A DNA stretch of 42,301 bases, from positions 187,610 through 229,910 of the forward strand of contig NZ_LJGU01000127.1 in NCBI RefSeq assembly GCF_001751245.1. Reading direction: 5' to 3'. This document shows, in pieces, positions 25,245 to 33,480 of the stretch. Source of the DNA: Streptomyces oceani (GTDB lineage Bacteria; Actinomycetota; Actinomycetes; Streptomycetales; Streptomycetaceae). The notes beneath the pieces were generated by a model. It did no database searches and was not told the origin of the DNA. It was given only the letters and a program-made list of their open reading frames with translations. The translations under genes and the position numbers were made by a program. Within the stretch, counting starts at the first letter, position 1. Every line of letters begins with the position of its first letter.

Positions 25245-25886
25245 ATGACCGAGAGCCGGCGCCTGTTGGCGGACGAGACGCCGTTTCCCGAGGATCTGGA
25301 CCAACGACTACGCGAGCAGTTCACCTTCCTCGTCGAGGTCGATCAGCTCAAGACCGTCCTGCGCCAGTCGCCACTGGCGGCCACCGACCGGCGGGAGAAC
25401 GACGCCGAACACTCGTGGCACCTGGCGATGATGGTGGTGTTGCTGGCCGAGCACTCCGACGAGCCCATCGACGTGAGCCACACCGTCCAACTGGTGCTGA
25501 TCCACGACCTCATCGAGATCTACGCCGGTGACACCCCGTTGTACGACCAGGCGGCCGGCGAGGACCAGCGGGAGCGGGAGACGCGGGCCGCTGACGAGCT
25601 GTTCGCGCTGCTGCCGGAGGACCAGGCGCCACGGGTCCGGGCGCTGTGGGACGAGTTCGAGGAACGCCGTACCCCGGAGGCACGGTTCGCCAAGGCCATG
25701 GACCGGCTGCAGCCGCTGCTGCTCAACTGGATGGCGCGCGGCGGCACCTGGCGTACGCCGGGCGTGACGGCGGACGACGTACGGAAACGCAAGGCGGTCA
25801 TCGGCGAGGCTTCCGAGCGGCTGTGGGACGCGGGCCGACTGCTCATCGACGAGGGGGAGGCCCGCGGCTGGTCCCGCGACGACTGA
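25245..25886 (+). CDS. HD-domain hydrolase (HD_3, YfbR/HDDC2-like 5'-deoxynucleotidase family)
   Basis: 213-residue cytoplasmic metal-dependent phosphohydrolase. Ligands are visible as H in NDAEHSWHLAMM, the HD pair in VLIHDLIEIYAGDTP, and D in FAKAMDRLQPLLLNW. This is the HD_3 pattern of COG1896 enzymes, which remove phosphate from deoxynucleoside monophosphates. ATG 25245 follows AGGA by seven bases; a longer reading from 25197 crosses the region just behind the PKS terminator and is unlikely. It is not part of PKS biosynthesis by any visible sign. Substrate specificity is inferred from family only. Confidence 0.9.
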   Translation: MTESRRLLADETPFPEDLDQRLREQFTFLVEVDQLKTVLRQSPLAATDRRENDAEHSWHLAMMVVLLAEHSDEPIDVSHTVQLVLIHDLIEIYAGDTPLYDQAAGEDQRERETRAADELFALLPEDQAPRVRALWDEFEERRTPEARFAKAMDRLQPLLLNWMARGGTWRTPGVTADDVRKRKAVIGEASERLWDAGRLLIDEGEARGWSRDD

Positions 25887-25952
25887 GCCACTGGTTCCTC
25901 GGCTTCCCACTCGTCGCGCGACGCATCTCGCCTCCCGGCGCGCCCCTCGGCC

Positions 25953-26360
25953 TCACATGCGGGTGCCGCCGTCGAGGCGTTCGCGCGGAAGGTCGGCGTG
26001 ACCGTTGTGCCGGGCGTACTCCGCGATCATGTCGACCATGATTCCGCGCAGCGCGATCGGCTGCCCGTCCCGCCTGCGGATGCCGGTCTCGTCCAGCGAG
26101 ACCGCCTCCTGGACACGGAACCACCAGCGCTCCAGCGCGGCCAGGTGCCGCAGAACGCCGTGCGGCGAGAGGCCGGACGGCGGCACCGCTCGCTCGGACG
26201 GCTGCTCCTGGGTCAGCCCCGCGCACTTCCAACTCGAGCGTCGCGCGCTGCCAGTCCAGCACGGCGCCCAGCGTCACGCGCTCGTCACCGACCGCGGGTG
26301 GCGCGGCACGCGTGCCGCGGCCCAACGCGGACCGTAGTGCTGTGATGTGTTGTCGGCCAT
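25953..26360 (-). pseudogene. Broken DinB/DUF664-family gene
   Basis: Pieces of a DUF664 (DinB-like, possibly thiol-dependent) protein lie in different frames. ATG 26360 opens MADNTSQHYGPRW but stops at 26274. A second frame holds GAVLDWQRATLELEVRG. One extra G in the run at 26217-26220 then moves homology to the frame LTQEQ..AVPPSGLSPHGVLRHLAALERWWF. The third part reads on to EYARHNGHADLPRERLDG and the stop at 25953. Between ERWWFRV and QEAVSLDETG about 40 residues normally found in the family appear to be missing. The combination of frameshift and deletion argues for a true pseudogene, not a single sequencing error. Confidence 0.7.
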
Positions 26361-26495
26361 GTCCGTGCCACCTCGTCCTGGCTCGTCCGCTCACTCGACG
26401 GTGAGTCTCGCACTCGTCACTGACAGTCAGCCGTCCGCGCGTCACACGCCACCGCGGCTCGTACTCAGAGGCCAACCGCCCGCGTGCACGGCGAT
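26361..26495. other. Short intergenic stretch, possible promoter of the broken DUF664 gene
   Basis: Contains GACGGTGAGTCTCGCACTCG and TCACTGACAGTCAG, a locally less GC-rich and partly symmetrical segment, which could be the old promoter or operator of the pseudogene. Nothing else is recognisable. Confidence 0.3.
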
Positions 26496-26528
26496 GGGGG
26501 CGGTACCTCCGCACAAGGTACCGCCCCC
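26496..26528 (-). terminator. Perfect 12-bp hairpin downstream of ppdK
   Basis: GGGGGCGGTACC (26496-26507) pairs with GGTACCGCCCCC (26517-26528), loop of nine bases. It lies 80 bases beyond the ppdK stop on the minus strand and is the obvious transcription terminator for that gene. Confidence 0.8.
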
Positions 26529-26607
26529 TGGGGTCCGGACCCGCCGCCGCGGTGAGGGTCGGGGTGCGGCGGTCGGCCCGGAGGACTGAGAGCCGAGGAC
26601 CGAGGAC

Positions 26608-29316
26608 TCAGCCGGCCGCCGCCGCACGGCCCGCCTCGAGGCGGGCGACCGGAATGCGGAACGGCGAGCAGGAGACGTAGTCCAGTCCCGCCTCGTGGAA
26701 GAAGTGCACCGACTCGGGGTCCCCGCCGTGTTCGCCGCAGACGCCGAGCTTCAGGTCGGGACGAGTGGCGCGGCCGGCGCGTACCGCGTCCCGTACGAGG
26801 GAGCCGACACCGTCCTTGTCGATCGTCTCGAACGGTGACACACCGAAGATGCCCTTCTCCAGATACGCCGTGAAGAAGCTCGCCTCCACGTCGTCCCTGG
26901 AGAATCCCCACACGGTCTGCGTGAGATCGTTCGTGCCGAAGGAGAAGAAGTCCGCGGACTCCGCGATCTGGTCGGCGGTCAGCGCCGCGCGCGGCAGCTC
27001 GATCATCGTGCCCAGCGCCAGGTGGAGTTCGGTGCCGTAGGTCTCCTCCACCTCCGCGATGACCCGCTCGGCGTCGTCCCGTACGAGCTCCAGCTCCTGC
27101 ACCGTGCCCACCAGCGGAATCATGATCTCCACCCGGGGGTCGCCGCCGGAGGCCACCCTGCGCTCGGCGGCGGCCTCCGCGATGGCTCGCACCTGCATGG
27201 TGAACAGCCCCGGGATGACCAGGCCCAGGCGTACGCCCCGCAGCCCCAGCATCGGATTCTGCTCGTGCAGCCGGTGCACGGCCTGTAGGAGCCGCAGGTC
27301 GTTCTCGTTGTGGTCCTGACGGGACTCGGCCAACGCGACCCGGACCGACAGCTCCGTGATGTCGGGCAGGAACTCGTGCAGCGGCGGGTCCAGCAGCCGT
27401 ACGGTCACGGGAAGCCCGTCCATCGCCTCGAACAGCTCCACGAAGTCCTGCCGTTGCTGCGGCAGCAGACCGGTCAGCGCGGAGTCCCGCTCACTGCCGG
27501 TGTCGGCGAGGATGAGGCGTTCGACCATCTCGCGGCGCTCGCCCAGGAACATGTGCTCCGTGCGGCACAGGCCGATGCCCTGGGCCCCGAACCGGCGGGC
27601 ACGCAGCGCGTCCTCGGCGTTGTCGGCGTTCGCCCGCACCCGCAGCCGACGCATCCGGTCGGCGTAGGCCATGATCCGGTGCACCGCCCGCACCAGCTCG
27701 TCCGCGTCGTCCGCGCCGGCGTGCGTACGCCCCTCGAAGTACTCCACCACCGGGGACGGGACGACCGGCACCTCGCCGAGGTAGACCCGCCCGGAGGACC
27801 CGTCGATGGAGAGGGTGTCGCCCTCCTCCACCACCGTGCCCGCCGCGGTGGTCAACTGACGGCGCTTCGTGTCGACCTCCAGCTCCTCCGCGCCGCAGAC
27901 ACAGGTCTTGCCCATGCCCCTGGCCACCACGGCGGCGTGTGAGGTCTTGCCGCCGCGGCTGGTGAGGATGCCCTCGGCGGCGAGCATGCCGTCCAGGTCG
28001 TCCGGGTTGGTCTCACGGCGGACCAGGATGACGCGCTCGCCGGAGCGGGACCACTTGATCGCGGTGTACGAGTCGAAGACCGCCTTCCCCACGGCCGCCC
28101 CCGGGGAGGCGGCGATGCCCCGGCCGATGGTGTCCGTACGGGCCTCGGAGGCGAACCGGGGGAACATCAGCTGCGCCAGCTGGGTGCCGTTGACCCGTTG
28201 CAGCGCCTCCGCCTCGTCGATGACACCCTGGTCGACGAGCTGGGTGGCGATCCGGAAGGCGGCGGCGGCCGTGCGCTTGCCCACCCGGGTCTGCAGCATC
28301 CACAGGGTGCCACGCTCGATGGTGAACTCGATGTCGCACAGGTCCTTGTAGTGCGTCTCGAGGGTTTCCATGATGTCCAGAAGCCGGTCGTACGAGGGCT
28401 TGTCCAGGCGTTCCAGCTCGGCCAGCGGGACCGTGTTGCGGATGCCCGCGACCACGTCCTCGCCCTGGGCGTTCTGCAGGTAGTCGCCATAGACGCCCTG
28501 TTGGCCGCTGGCGGGGTCGCGGGTGAAGGCGACGCCGGTGCCGGAGTCCGGGCCGAGATTCCCGAAGACCATGGAGCAGATGTTCACGGCGGTGCCGAGG
28601 TCGTGCGGGATGCGTTCCTGGCGGCGGTACAGGCGGGCACGGGCGCCGTTCCAGGAGTCGAAGACCGCGCGGACGGCGAGGTCCATCTGCTCGCGTGCTT
28701 CCTGCGGGAAGTCCCGACCGGTCTCCCTGGTCACGATCCCCTTGAACTCCTCCACCAGCTCCCGGAGTTGTTCCGCCGACAGCTCGACGTCACTGGCGGC
28801 GTCGTGCCGGTTCCGGGCCGCCTCGAGCGCGCCGGAGAAGAGTTCGCCGTCGATGCCGAGCACGGTCTCGCCGAACATCTGGATGAGTCGCCGGTACGAG
28901 TCCCAGGCGAACCGTTCGTCGCCCGCCTGGCCGGCGAGCCCGTGCACCGAGTCGTCCGAGAGGCCGATGTTGAGGACCGTGTCCATCATGCCGGGCATGG
29001 AGAACTTCGCGCCGGAGCGCACGGACACCAGCAGCGGGTCGTCGGCCTGGCCGAGCTTCTTGCCCATCCGCTGTTCGAGGGCGGCGAGATGGCTGCCCAC
29101 CTCGTCACGCAGGGCCGTGGGCTGAGCGCCGGAGTCCAGATACCGGCGGCACGCCTCGGTCGTGATGGTGAAGCCGGGTGGCACCGGGAGACCGAGATTG
29201 GTCATCTCGGCGAGGTTGGCCCCTTTCCCACCGAGCAGCTCCTTGAGGTCCTTGTTCCCCTCCGCGAAGTCGTAGACGAACTTCTCGCTTGCTGGCTTCT
29301 CTGCATGCTCCGACAC
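26608..29316 (-). CDS. ppdK: Pyruvate, phosphate dikinase
   Basis: 902-residue enzyme interconverting pyruvate + ATP + phosphate and PEP + AMP + pyrophosphate. The N-terminal ATP-grasp part starts with FVYDFAEGNKDLKELLGGKGANLAEMTNLGLPVPPGFTI. The central phosphohistidine domain has TSRGGKTSHAAVVARGMGK with the catalytic His. The C-terminal PEP-binding barrel includes GLCRTEHMF, FFSFGTNDLTQT and the catalytic cysteine loop GVCGEHGGDP. Length is normal. GTG 29316 (VSEHAEKPASEKF) was chosen; GAGGAG lies about 12 bases upstream, and the longer reading is low-complexity. It is monocistronic, closed by the hairpin at 26496-26528. Confidence 0.97.
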   Translation of the reverse strand: MSEHAEKPASEKFVYDFAEGNKDLKELLGGKGANLAEMTNLGLPVPPGFTITTEACRRYLDSGAQPTALRDEVGSHLAALEQRMGKKLGQADDPLLVSVRSGAKFSMPGMMDTVLNIGLSDDSVHGLAGQAGDERFAWDSYRRLIQMFGETVLGIDGELFSGALEAARNRHDAASDVELSAEQLRELVEEFKGIVTRETGRDFPQEAREQMDLAVRAVFDSWNGARARLYRRQERIPHDLGTAVNICSMVFGNLGPDSGTGVAFTRDPASGQQGVYGDYLQNAQGEDVVAGIRNTVPLAELERLDKPSYDRLLDIMETLETHYKDLCDIEFTIERGTLWMLQTRVGKRTAAAAFRIATQLVDQGVIDEAEALQRVNGTQLAQLMFPRFASEARTDTIGRGIAASPGAAVGKAVFDSYTAIKWSRSGERVILVRRETNPDDLDGMLAAEGILTSRGGKTSHAAVVARGMGKTCVCGAEELEVDTKRRQLTTAAGTVVEEGDTLSIDGSSGRVYLGEVPVVPSPVVEYFEGRTHAGADDADELVRAVHRIMAYADRMRRLRVRANADNAEDALRARRFGAQGIGLCRTEHMFLGERREMVERLILADTGSERDSALTGLLPQQRQDFVELFEAMDGLPVTVRLLDPPLHEFLPDITELSVRVALAESRQDHNENDLRLLQAVHRLHEQNPMLGLRGVRLGLVIPGLFTMQVRAIAEAAAERRVASGGDPRVEIMIPLVGTVQELELVRDDAERVIAEVEETYGTELHLALGTMIELPRAALTADQIAESADFFSFGTNDLTQTVWGFSRDDVEASFFTAYLEKGIFGVSPFETIDKDGVGSLVRDAVRAGRATRPDLKLGVCGEHGGDPESVHFFHEAGLDYVSCSPFRIPVARLEAGRAAAAG

Positions 29317-29799
29317 GACGACTCGACTCCTCGTGGACGGCGGCCCTGACGGCGGGGAGCGTACCCAGATCGAAGGCGTCGGAGTACGTGCATCACCCCG
29401 CCATACGGGTGTAACCACCCATCTGCCAGGAGATCAAAAGCAGGGCGGCGACTCGTCTGGTTTACAGCCTCGTTGATACGCCGAACGAAACGCGGCGCAC
29501 AGTAGCGAAATCGCGCTCCATGATGACCGAGGGCGATGTTTGCTTCAGATGGCGAATCATGAAAAGGCAAAGTCCCAACCCGCTCTTTGGAGTTGTGGAC
29601 CACCCAATTGAGCGCTCATTTGAGCATGCAAGCAATCAGAGTGGCGAGTATCACCCCGCGCGGGACCCGTCCGTCTTGGCATGCGGACAGAATCTGGCAC
29701 CGAGTGCCGCCGGAGGCGTGGCCCTTGCCGAGCACTGCGCCGCCACCCTGACGGCCCAGCACCGGTGAACCGGCCGAACCGTGCGGCCGGTCGTCGCCG
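29317..29799. other. Lower-GC intergenic region upstream of ppdK
   Basis: 483 bases without a supportable gene. GC drops visibly at about 29425-29645. A perfect 10-bp palindrome TGAGCGCTCA sits at 29609-29618, followed at once by TTTGAGCATGCAAG. The ppdK promoter is expected between 29340 and 29500. An 82-codon plus-strand reading from 29520 has no family resemblance I recognise and no good ribosome site. Confidence 0.45.
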
Positions 29800-29977
29800 T
29801 CAGTCGAGGATGCCGCCATAAGCGATGACCTTCCTCGGGTGGAGACGGACGACGACCTCGCCCGGCACGCCGTTGCGCCTGCCGAACTCCTCGGCCCGCT
29901 CGTCGCCCGCGTACCGGGCACCGGCCCGGGTGGCGACGTCGACGAGCTCGTCGACGACCCGTGTCCGCCGGCGCCGG
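29800..29977 (-). pseudogene. 3' remnant, possibly of a pyridoxamine-phosphate-oxidase-like gene
   Basis: The minus-strand frame ending at 29800 reads VDELVDVATRAGARYAGDE, then AEEFGRRNGVPGEVVVRLHPRKVIAYGGILD. This has the look of a genuine C-terminus and recalls the end of PPOX-fold flavin proteins (VRLxPxKVxAY). Upstream of about 29970 the frame runs into the end of the MmcQ gene in another register, and becomes nonsense. No start codon or ribosome site fits a short gene. I read it as the tail of a truncated gene; the family assignment is tentative. Confidence 0.35.
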
Positions 29978-30352
29978 CTACCGTCCCGCTTCCTGAGGCC
30001 GACGCTTGCGCGGCACCGACTCCAGGACCAGGTCGTAGGAATGGCCGACGAGATCCCGCACCGTCCCCGTGGTGATGTCCCGGCCCGCGCCCACGGAGAT
30101 CCAGTGCCGCTTGTCGAGGTACCGGCCCGCAACGATCGACTCGTGCTCCCGTTTCAGGGCACACGCATGGTCGGGCTCGGCCTTGACGGTGATGATCTGC
30201 TCGTCGGGGTCGTCTGTGACGATCAGGAAAACCTTCCCCGCCACCTTGTAGACGTGCAGCTTCTCGGTGAACGGGCGCCCGCTGCTGGTGCCGGGCAGCT
30301 TCCTCGCGGTACTGCGCGCGACATCCTGGAGCCGCTTTCCGCTGATCGTCAT
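29978..30352 (-). CDS. MmcQ/YjbR-family protein, copy 2
   Basis: 124-residue small cytoplasmic protein of the MmcQ/YjbR fold (CyaY-like, often annotated DNA-binding). Family signs are GRPFTEKLHVYKVAGKVFLIVT, a nucleotide- or DNA-facing basic stretch, YLDKRHWISV and the closing SYDLVLESVPRKRR. ATG 30352 overlaps the stop of copy 1 (ATGA). It aligns end to end with copy 1 (PFGPDREVLKVRGKVFMLMT, HMNKRHWTTLEAG, SYRLVVGNFPR), so the pair arose by tandem duplication. Molecular function is not established for the family. Confidence 0.88.
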   Translation of the reverse strand: MTISGKRLQDVARSTARKLPGTSSGRPFTEKLHVYKVAGKVFLIVTDDPDEQIITVKAEPDHACALKREHESIVAGRYLDKRHWISVGAGRDITTGTVRDLVGHSYDLVLESVPRKRRPQEAGR

Positions 30353-30747
30353 CCTCGCGAAGCCCGGGCGGGGGTGCCGTACGTTTCCGGATCGACCGGC
30401 TGGTCCGACCGGGGAAAATTGCCGACCACGAGCCGGTAGGACTCGGTGACGAGCTCCTCCACCAGCTTCTCGTCGATCGAGCCACCAGCCTCCAGCGTGG
30501 TCCAGTGCCTCTTGTTCATGTGGTAGCCGCGGGTGATGTCCGTGTGCGTCGCGCGCAGGGCCTCAGCCTCACCCGGCTCCGACTTCAGGATCACGACCGG
30601 TTTGCCGGGCACGCTGGTCATCAGCATGAACACCTTGCCACGCACCTTGAGTACCTCCCGGTCCGGGCCGAATGGACGCGCAAGCCATGCGGACGGCAGG
30701 CTCTCGGCATGGCGCTGGGCCACTTCCTGCAGCGATTCCCCATCCAC
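30349..30747 (-). CDS. MmcQ/YjbR-family protein, copy 1
   Basis: 132-residue paralogue of the downstream gene, first in a two-gene unit. It shares KVRGKVFMLMTSVPGKPVV, the ADP-like Glu-rich middle (KSEPGEAEALRATHTDI), GYHMNKRHW and LVTESYRLVVGNFP. GTG 30747 was selected since GGAGGAG lies about nine bases upstream and the start then matches that of copy 2 (GESLQEVAQRHA against GKRLQDVARSTA). A GTG at 30786 would add thirteen mostly acidic residues. Nothing adjacent suggests a pathway; the neighbouring sequence is a patchwork of gene remnants. Confidence 0.86.
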   Translation of the reverse strand: MDGESLQEVAQRHAESLPSAWLARPFGPDREVLKVRGKVFMLMTSVPGKPVVILKSEPGEAEALRATHTDITRGYHMNKRHWTTLEAGGSIDEKLVEELVTESYRLVVGNFPRSDQPVDPETYGTPARASRG

Positions 30748-31213
30748 AGCGCGCTTCTCCTCCTCATCACCACTGGACTCAGCCACGACGGCCTGCCGAT
30801 CACCACCGGCAGCCCGCCATCCTCATCAGGATATGTACGGATACGCGCGCCCTGCCAGCGGGAACGTCATCGTCAAGGAGTAGCGGTCCTGCTGCTGGGG
30901 CCGAACCGGACCGCCTGCGAACTCGGCCGGCACGGCGGACGCCCCAGGGTCGTCGACGACATGGCCGCCTACGCGGCCTGCGCGGGCCCACGGCTTCCCC
31001 GTCCTCGAAATCGCCCGCGGGCCGGTCATCACCTCAGGCAAGAAACAGGGCAAGCGACCCTCGGTCGCCACCGGTTACCGGGCCCTCGCCGAAGACGCCG
31101 ACAACACCAGGTGAGACGTGACGCCCGCCAGAGGGCAGAGCGAGTGCGGCGTGGAGGAGCGTCAACACCGGGTTCGAGCGCCCGGAGGCGAACCGAGCGC
31201 GAAGGAGACGTAC
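30748..31213. other. Intergenic patchwork between MmcQ pair and sugar locus
   Basis: 466 bases, containing the MmcQ promoter side, an unidentified plus-strand fragment at 30971-31114 (listed separately) and no complete gene. Sequence near 30815-30870 (CATCCTCATCAGGATATG) includes a partly palindromic CATCCTCATCAGGATATG element that may be part of the MmcQ promoter. Confidence 0.4.
30971..31114 (+). pseudogene. Unidentified C-terminal gene fragment
   Basis: A plus-strand frame of 47 codons ends at a stop at 31114 with protein-like composition: HGFPVLEIARGPVITSGKKQ followed by GKRPSVATGYRALAEDADNTR. Immediately upstream the protein-like reading jumps by one base into another frame (VVDDMAAYAACAG, from about 30950). 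There is no start codon or ribosome site. It looks like the degraded 3' end of a gene; I do not recognise the family. Confidence 0.3.
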
Positions 31214-32134
31214 TCAGCTCGACAGTGCGCGGGCCAGTAGCTCCTGGAGCCGGAGTCCGTGGGCGGCGTCCAACGCGTGGGGCCGCCCGGTGCGTACGGC
31301 GGCGGCGAACTCCGCGCGCAGCACCGGCCAGCACTCCGAGTGCTCCAGCTCGGCGGTGTCGTACGTCAACTCCCCCTCCGGTCCGTACAGTTCCACCCGG
31401 GTGTTCGCCCTCGGCAGGCGCACCGCACCGGACAACGACGCCTGGCTGACCGCGCCGCCTGAGTGTTCACAGGTCAGCTCGATCCAGCGACGCGGGTCTC
31501 CGGTGCCGCTGATCCGTGTCACCGGCCCCACCGCGGCCTCCAGCAGGTCCACCAGGTGCGGGCCAAGATCCAGCAACGCCCCATGCTCCAACCGCCACGA
31601 GGTGGCGAACTCACCGCCGAGGAAGGCGCCGTGCAGATAGCAGGAGCGGGCCCCGGACACCTCGTGTCCGGCTGCTCTCCGGAGGAAGTCGCGGGTTGTG
31701 GGGTGGTAGCGCTTGGTCAGCACCAGTTGGGAGACCACCCCCGCCTCGGTGACGGCCTCGGAAACCGCGCGTGCCGAGGCGACGTCAGGCCCGAGCGGCT
31801 TCTCCAGCAGCAGCGCCTTGCCGGCCCTGGCGGCCCGTACCGCCAGCTCGGCCTGTACGGCGGGCGGTACGGCGAAGGCCACCGCCTCGCACGTCTCCAG
31901 CAGCTCCGCGAACGACTCGGACGCCACGGCACCATGGGGCTCAGCCAGTTCGCGGGCGGCCTCCGCCCGGCGTGCCCAGACGGCGACCAGTTCGGTCTCC
32001 GGGCCGGCGGCGAGGGTGGGGGCGTGGGTGACGCGGGCCCAGGGGCCGGCGCCCACCAGGCCGACCCGCACCGGCCGTTGGCCGGCCGGCTCCTCCGAGG
32101 GCCGTTCCCGGTGGGGCGTGTGTGGGGTGTCCAA
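31214..32134 (-). CDS. Gfo/Idh/MocA-family NAD(P)-dependent oxidoreductase
   Basis: 306-residue sugar or polyol dehydrogenase-like enzyme. The Rossmann motif is RVGLVGAGPWARVTHAP, the conserved lysine-proline turn LLLEKPLGPD, and the substrate-side helix LEHGALLDLGPHLVDLLEAAVG with the catalytic-type D-x-x-x-H (DLGPHLVD). This family commonly oxidises C2 or C3 hydroxyls of sugars or inositols and glycosides. TTG 32134 is supported by GGAGA five bases upstream; GTG 32071 is an alternative. It is the last gene of the minus arm of the sugar locus, 55 bases after the ROK gene. Confidence 0.9.
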   Translation of the reverse strand: MDTPHTPHRERPSEEPAGQRPVRVGLVGAGPWARVTHAPTLAAGPETELVAVWARRAEAARELAEPHGAVASESFAELLETCEAVAFAVPPAVQAELAVRAARAGKALLLEKPLGPDVASARAVSEAVTEAGVVSQLVLTKRYHPTTRDFLRRAAGHEVSGARSCYLHGAFLGGEFATSWRLEHGALLDLGPHLVDLLEAAVGPVTRISGTGDPRRWIELTCEHSGGAVSQASLSGAVRLPRANTRVELYGPEGELTYDTAELEHSECWPVLRAEFAAAVRTGRPHALDAAHGLRLQELLARALSS

Positions 32135-32188
32135 GGTGTCTCCGTGGTCTTTCCGGTCAGGGCTTTTCGCGGTCAGGGTTCCTCGCGG

Positions 32189-33433
32189 TCAGCGACTCAT
32201 CGCCGTCAGCCGCTCGTCGGCTCGGCCCGGCGCGTACAGGTGCTCGACCACCATGGCGCCCGCTCCCACCAGCCCGGCCCGGTCACCGAGCCGGGCGGTC
32301 ACCACTTGGAGGTGCGCGGTGGTACGTGGCATCGCGCGCTGGTAGAGGAGTTCGCGCACCCCGGTCAGGAACGGCGTCCCGGCCAGTTCGCCGGTCAGCA
32401 TCAGCACCCCCGGGTTGAGCAGGGTCACGACCGTGACCAGGACCTCGCCCACCCGACGACCCGCTTCCCGAGCCAGGCGTACGGCCTCGGGCCGGCCGGC
32501 GGCCAGGTGTTCGCGTACGTCCGTCCCGGAGCCGGCGGGCACCCCGACCGCGGCGAGTTGTTCCGCGAGGGCCCTGCCGCTGGCGACGGCGGCGAGGCAG
32601 CCGTACGAGCCGCACATGCACAACGCGTCGGGGCAGTCGTGCAGCCGGATGTGGCCGATGTCGCCGGCGCCGCCGTCGATGCCGCGATACGTCTCGCCGT
32701 CCACCACCACCCCGGCGCCGATCCCGGTGGAGACCTTCACCAGCAGGAAGGCGGCGCAGTCCGGGTAGCCGAAGCGTTGTTCGGCGTACGCCATCACGTT
32801 GGCGTCGTTCTCCACCAGCACCGGCAGCGTGGCACTGTCCGGGCCCATCGGGTCCTGTCGGGGGCCGGCGGCGCTGCTGGGACGGGTGTGCTCGGCGAAC
32901 GCCTGGCGCATCCGCTCGGCGACCGGGTAGCGGTCCCAGCCCGGCATGATCGGTGGCTGCACCACCCGGCCGGAGGTCCAGTCCACCGGGCCGGGCACGG
33001 ACAGCCCGATGCCGCAGACCTGGGAGGCCGGCGTGCCGGCCTCGTCCAGGGCCACGGCGAACCACTCGGCCAGTTGGTCCAGCACCCGTTCCGGGCCGTC
33101 GTCTACCCGTAGGGGGCCGGAGCGTTCCGCCAGCACCGTGCCGCCGAGGTCGAGTACGGCCGCCCGGACGTGCCGGGTCTCCAGGTCCGCGGCGAGCACG
33201 ACGGCGTGCCGGGTGTCGAACTCCAGCCTGGCCGAGGGCCGGCCGCCGCCGGCCGCGCCACCGGCGGTGCCGGCGCCCGTACGCAGCCAGCCGGCCGCGA
33301 ACAACTGGTCCAGTCGGCTCCCGACCGTGGAGCGGGAGAGGCCGGTGGCGCGCTGCAGCTCGCCGCGGGTGGTCGCTGTCCCGGTGCGGATCAGCCGCAA
33401 CAGATGGCCCGCGCTGGCCTGGTTACCACTCAT
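32189..33433 (-). CDS. ROK-family transcriptional repressor
   Basis: 414-residue sugar-responsive regulator. An N-terminal winged helix (TTRGELQRATGLSRSTVGSRLDQL) is followed by the ROK kinase-like fold: AVLDLGGTVLAE, GIGLSVPGPVDW and VENDANVMAYAE. The zinc signature has GHIRLHD and CMCGSYGC. The canonical Glu after GCL is Ala here (GCLAAVASG). Two Gly/Pro/Ala-rich insertions are in the linker and middle. ATG 33433 has the natural family start MSGNQASAGHLLRLI. It lies in the operon with the transporter and most likely represses both arms through the region 36847-36976 until a substrate-derived sugar binds. Confidence 0.93.
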   Translation of the reverse strand: MSGNQASAGHLLRLIRTGTATTRGELQRATGLSRSTVGSRLDQLFAAGWLRTGAGTAGGAAGGGRPSARLEFDTRHAVVLAADLETRHVRAAVLDLGGTVLAERSGPLRVDDGPERVLDQLAEWFAVALDEAGTPASQVCGIGLSVPGPVDWTSGRVVQPPIMPGWDRYPVAERMRQAFAEHTRPSSAAGPRQDPMGPDSATLPVLVENDANVMAYAEQRFGYPDCAAFLLVKVSTGIGAGVVVDGETYRGIDGGAGDIGHIRLHDCPDALCMCGSYGCLAAVASGRALAEQLAAVGVPAGSGTDVREHLAAGRPEAVRLAREAGRRVGEVLVTVVTLLNPGVLMLTGELAGTPFLTGVRELLYQRAMPRTTAHLQVVTARLGDRAGLVGAGAMVVEHLYAPGRADERLTAMSR

Positions 33434-33480
33434 GCCGTCTTCTCCACCGTGTGTGCCGCGTCAGGACGGGGTCGGCCCGT

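Noticed and set aside
29520..29768. 82-codon plus-strand frame upstream of ppdK
   Set aside because: No good ribosome site, no similarity I recognise, and it spans a region of changing base composition.
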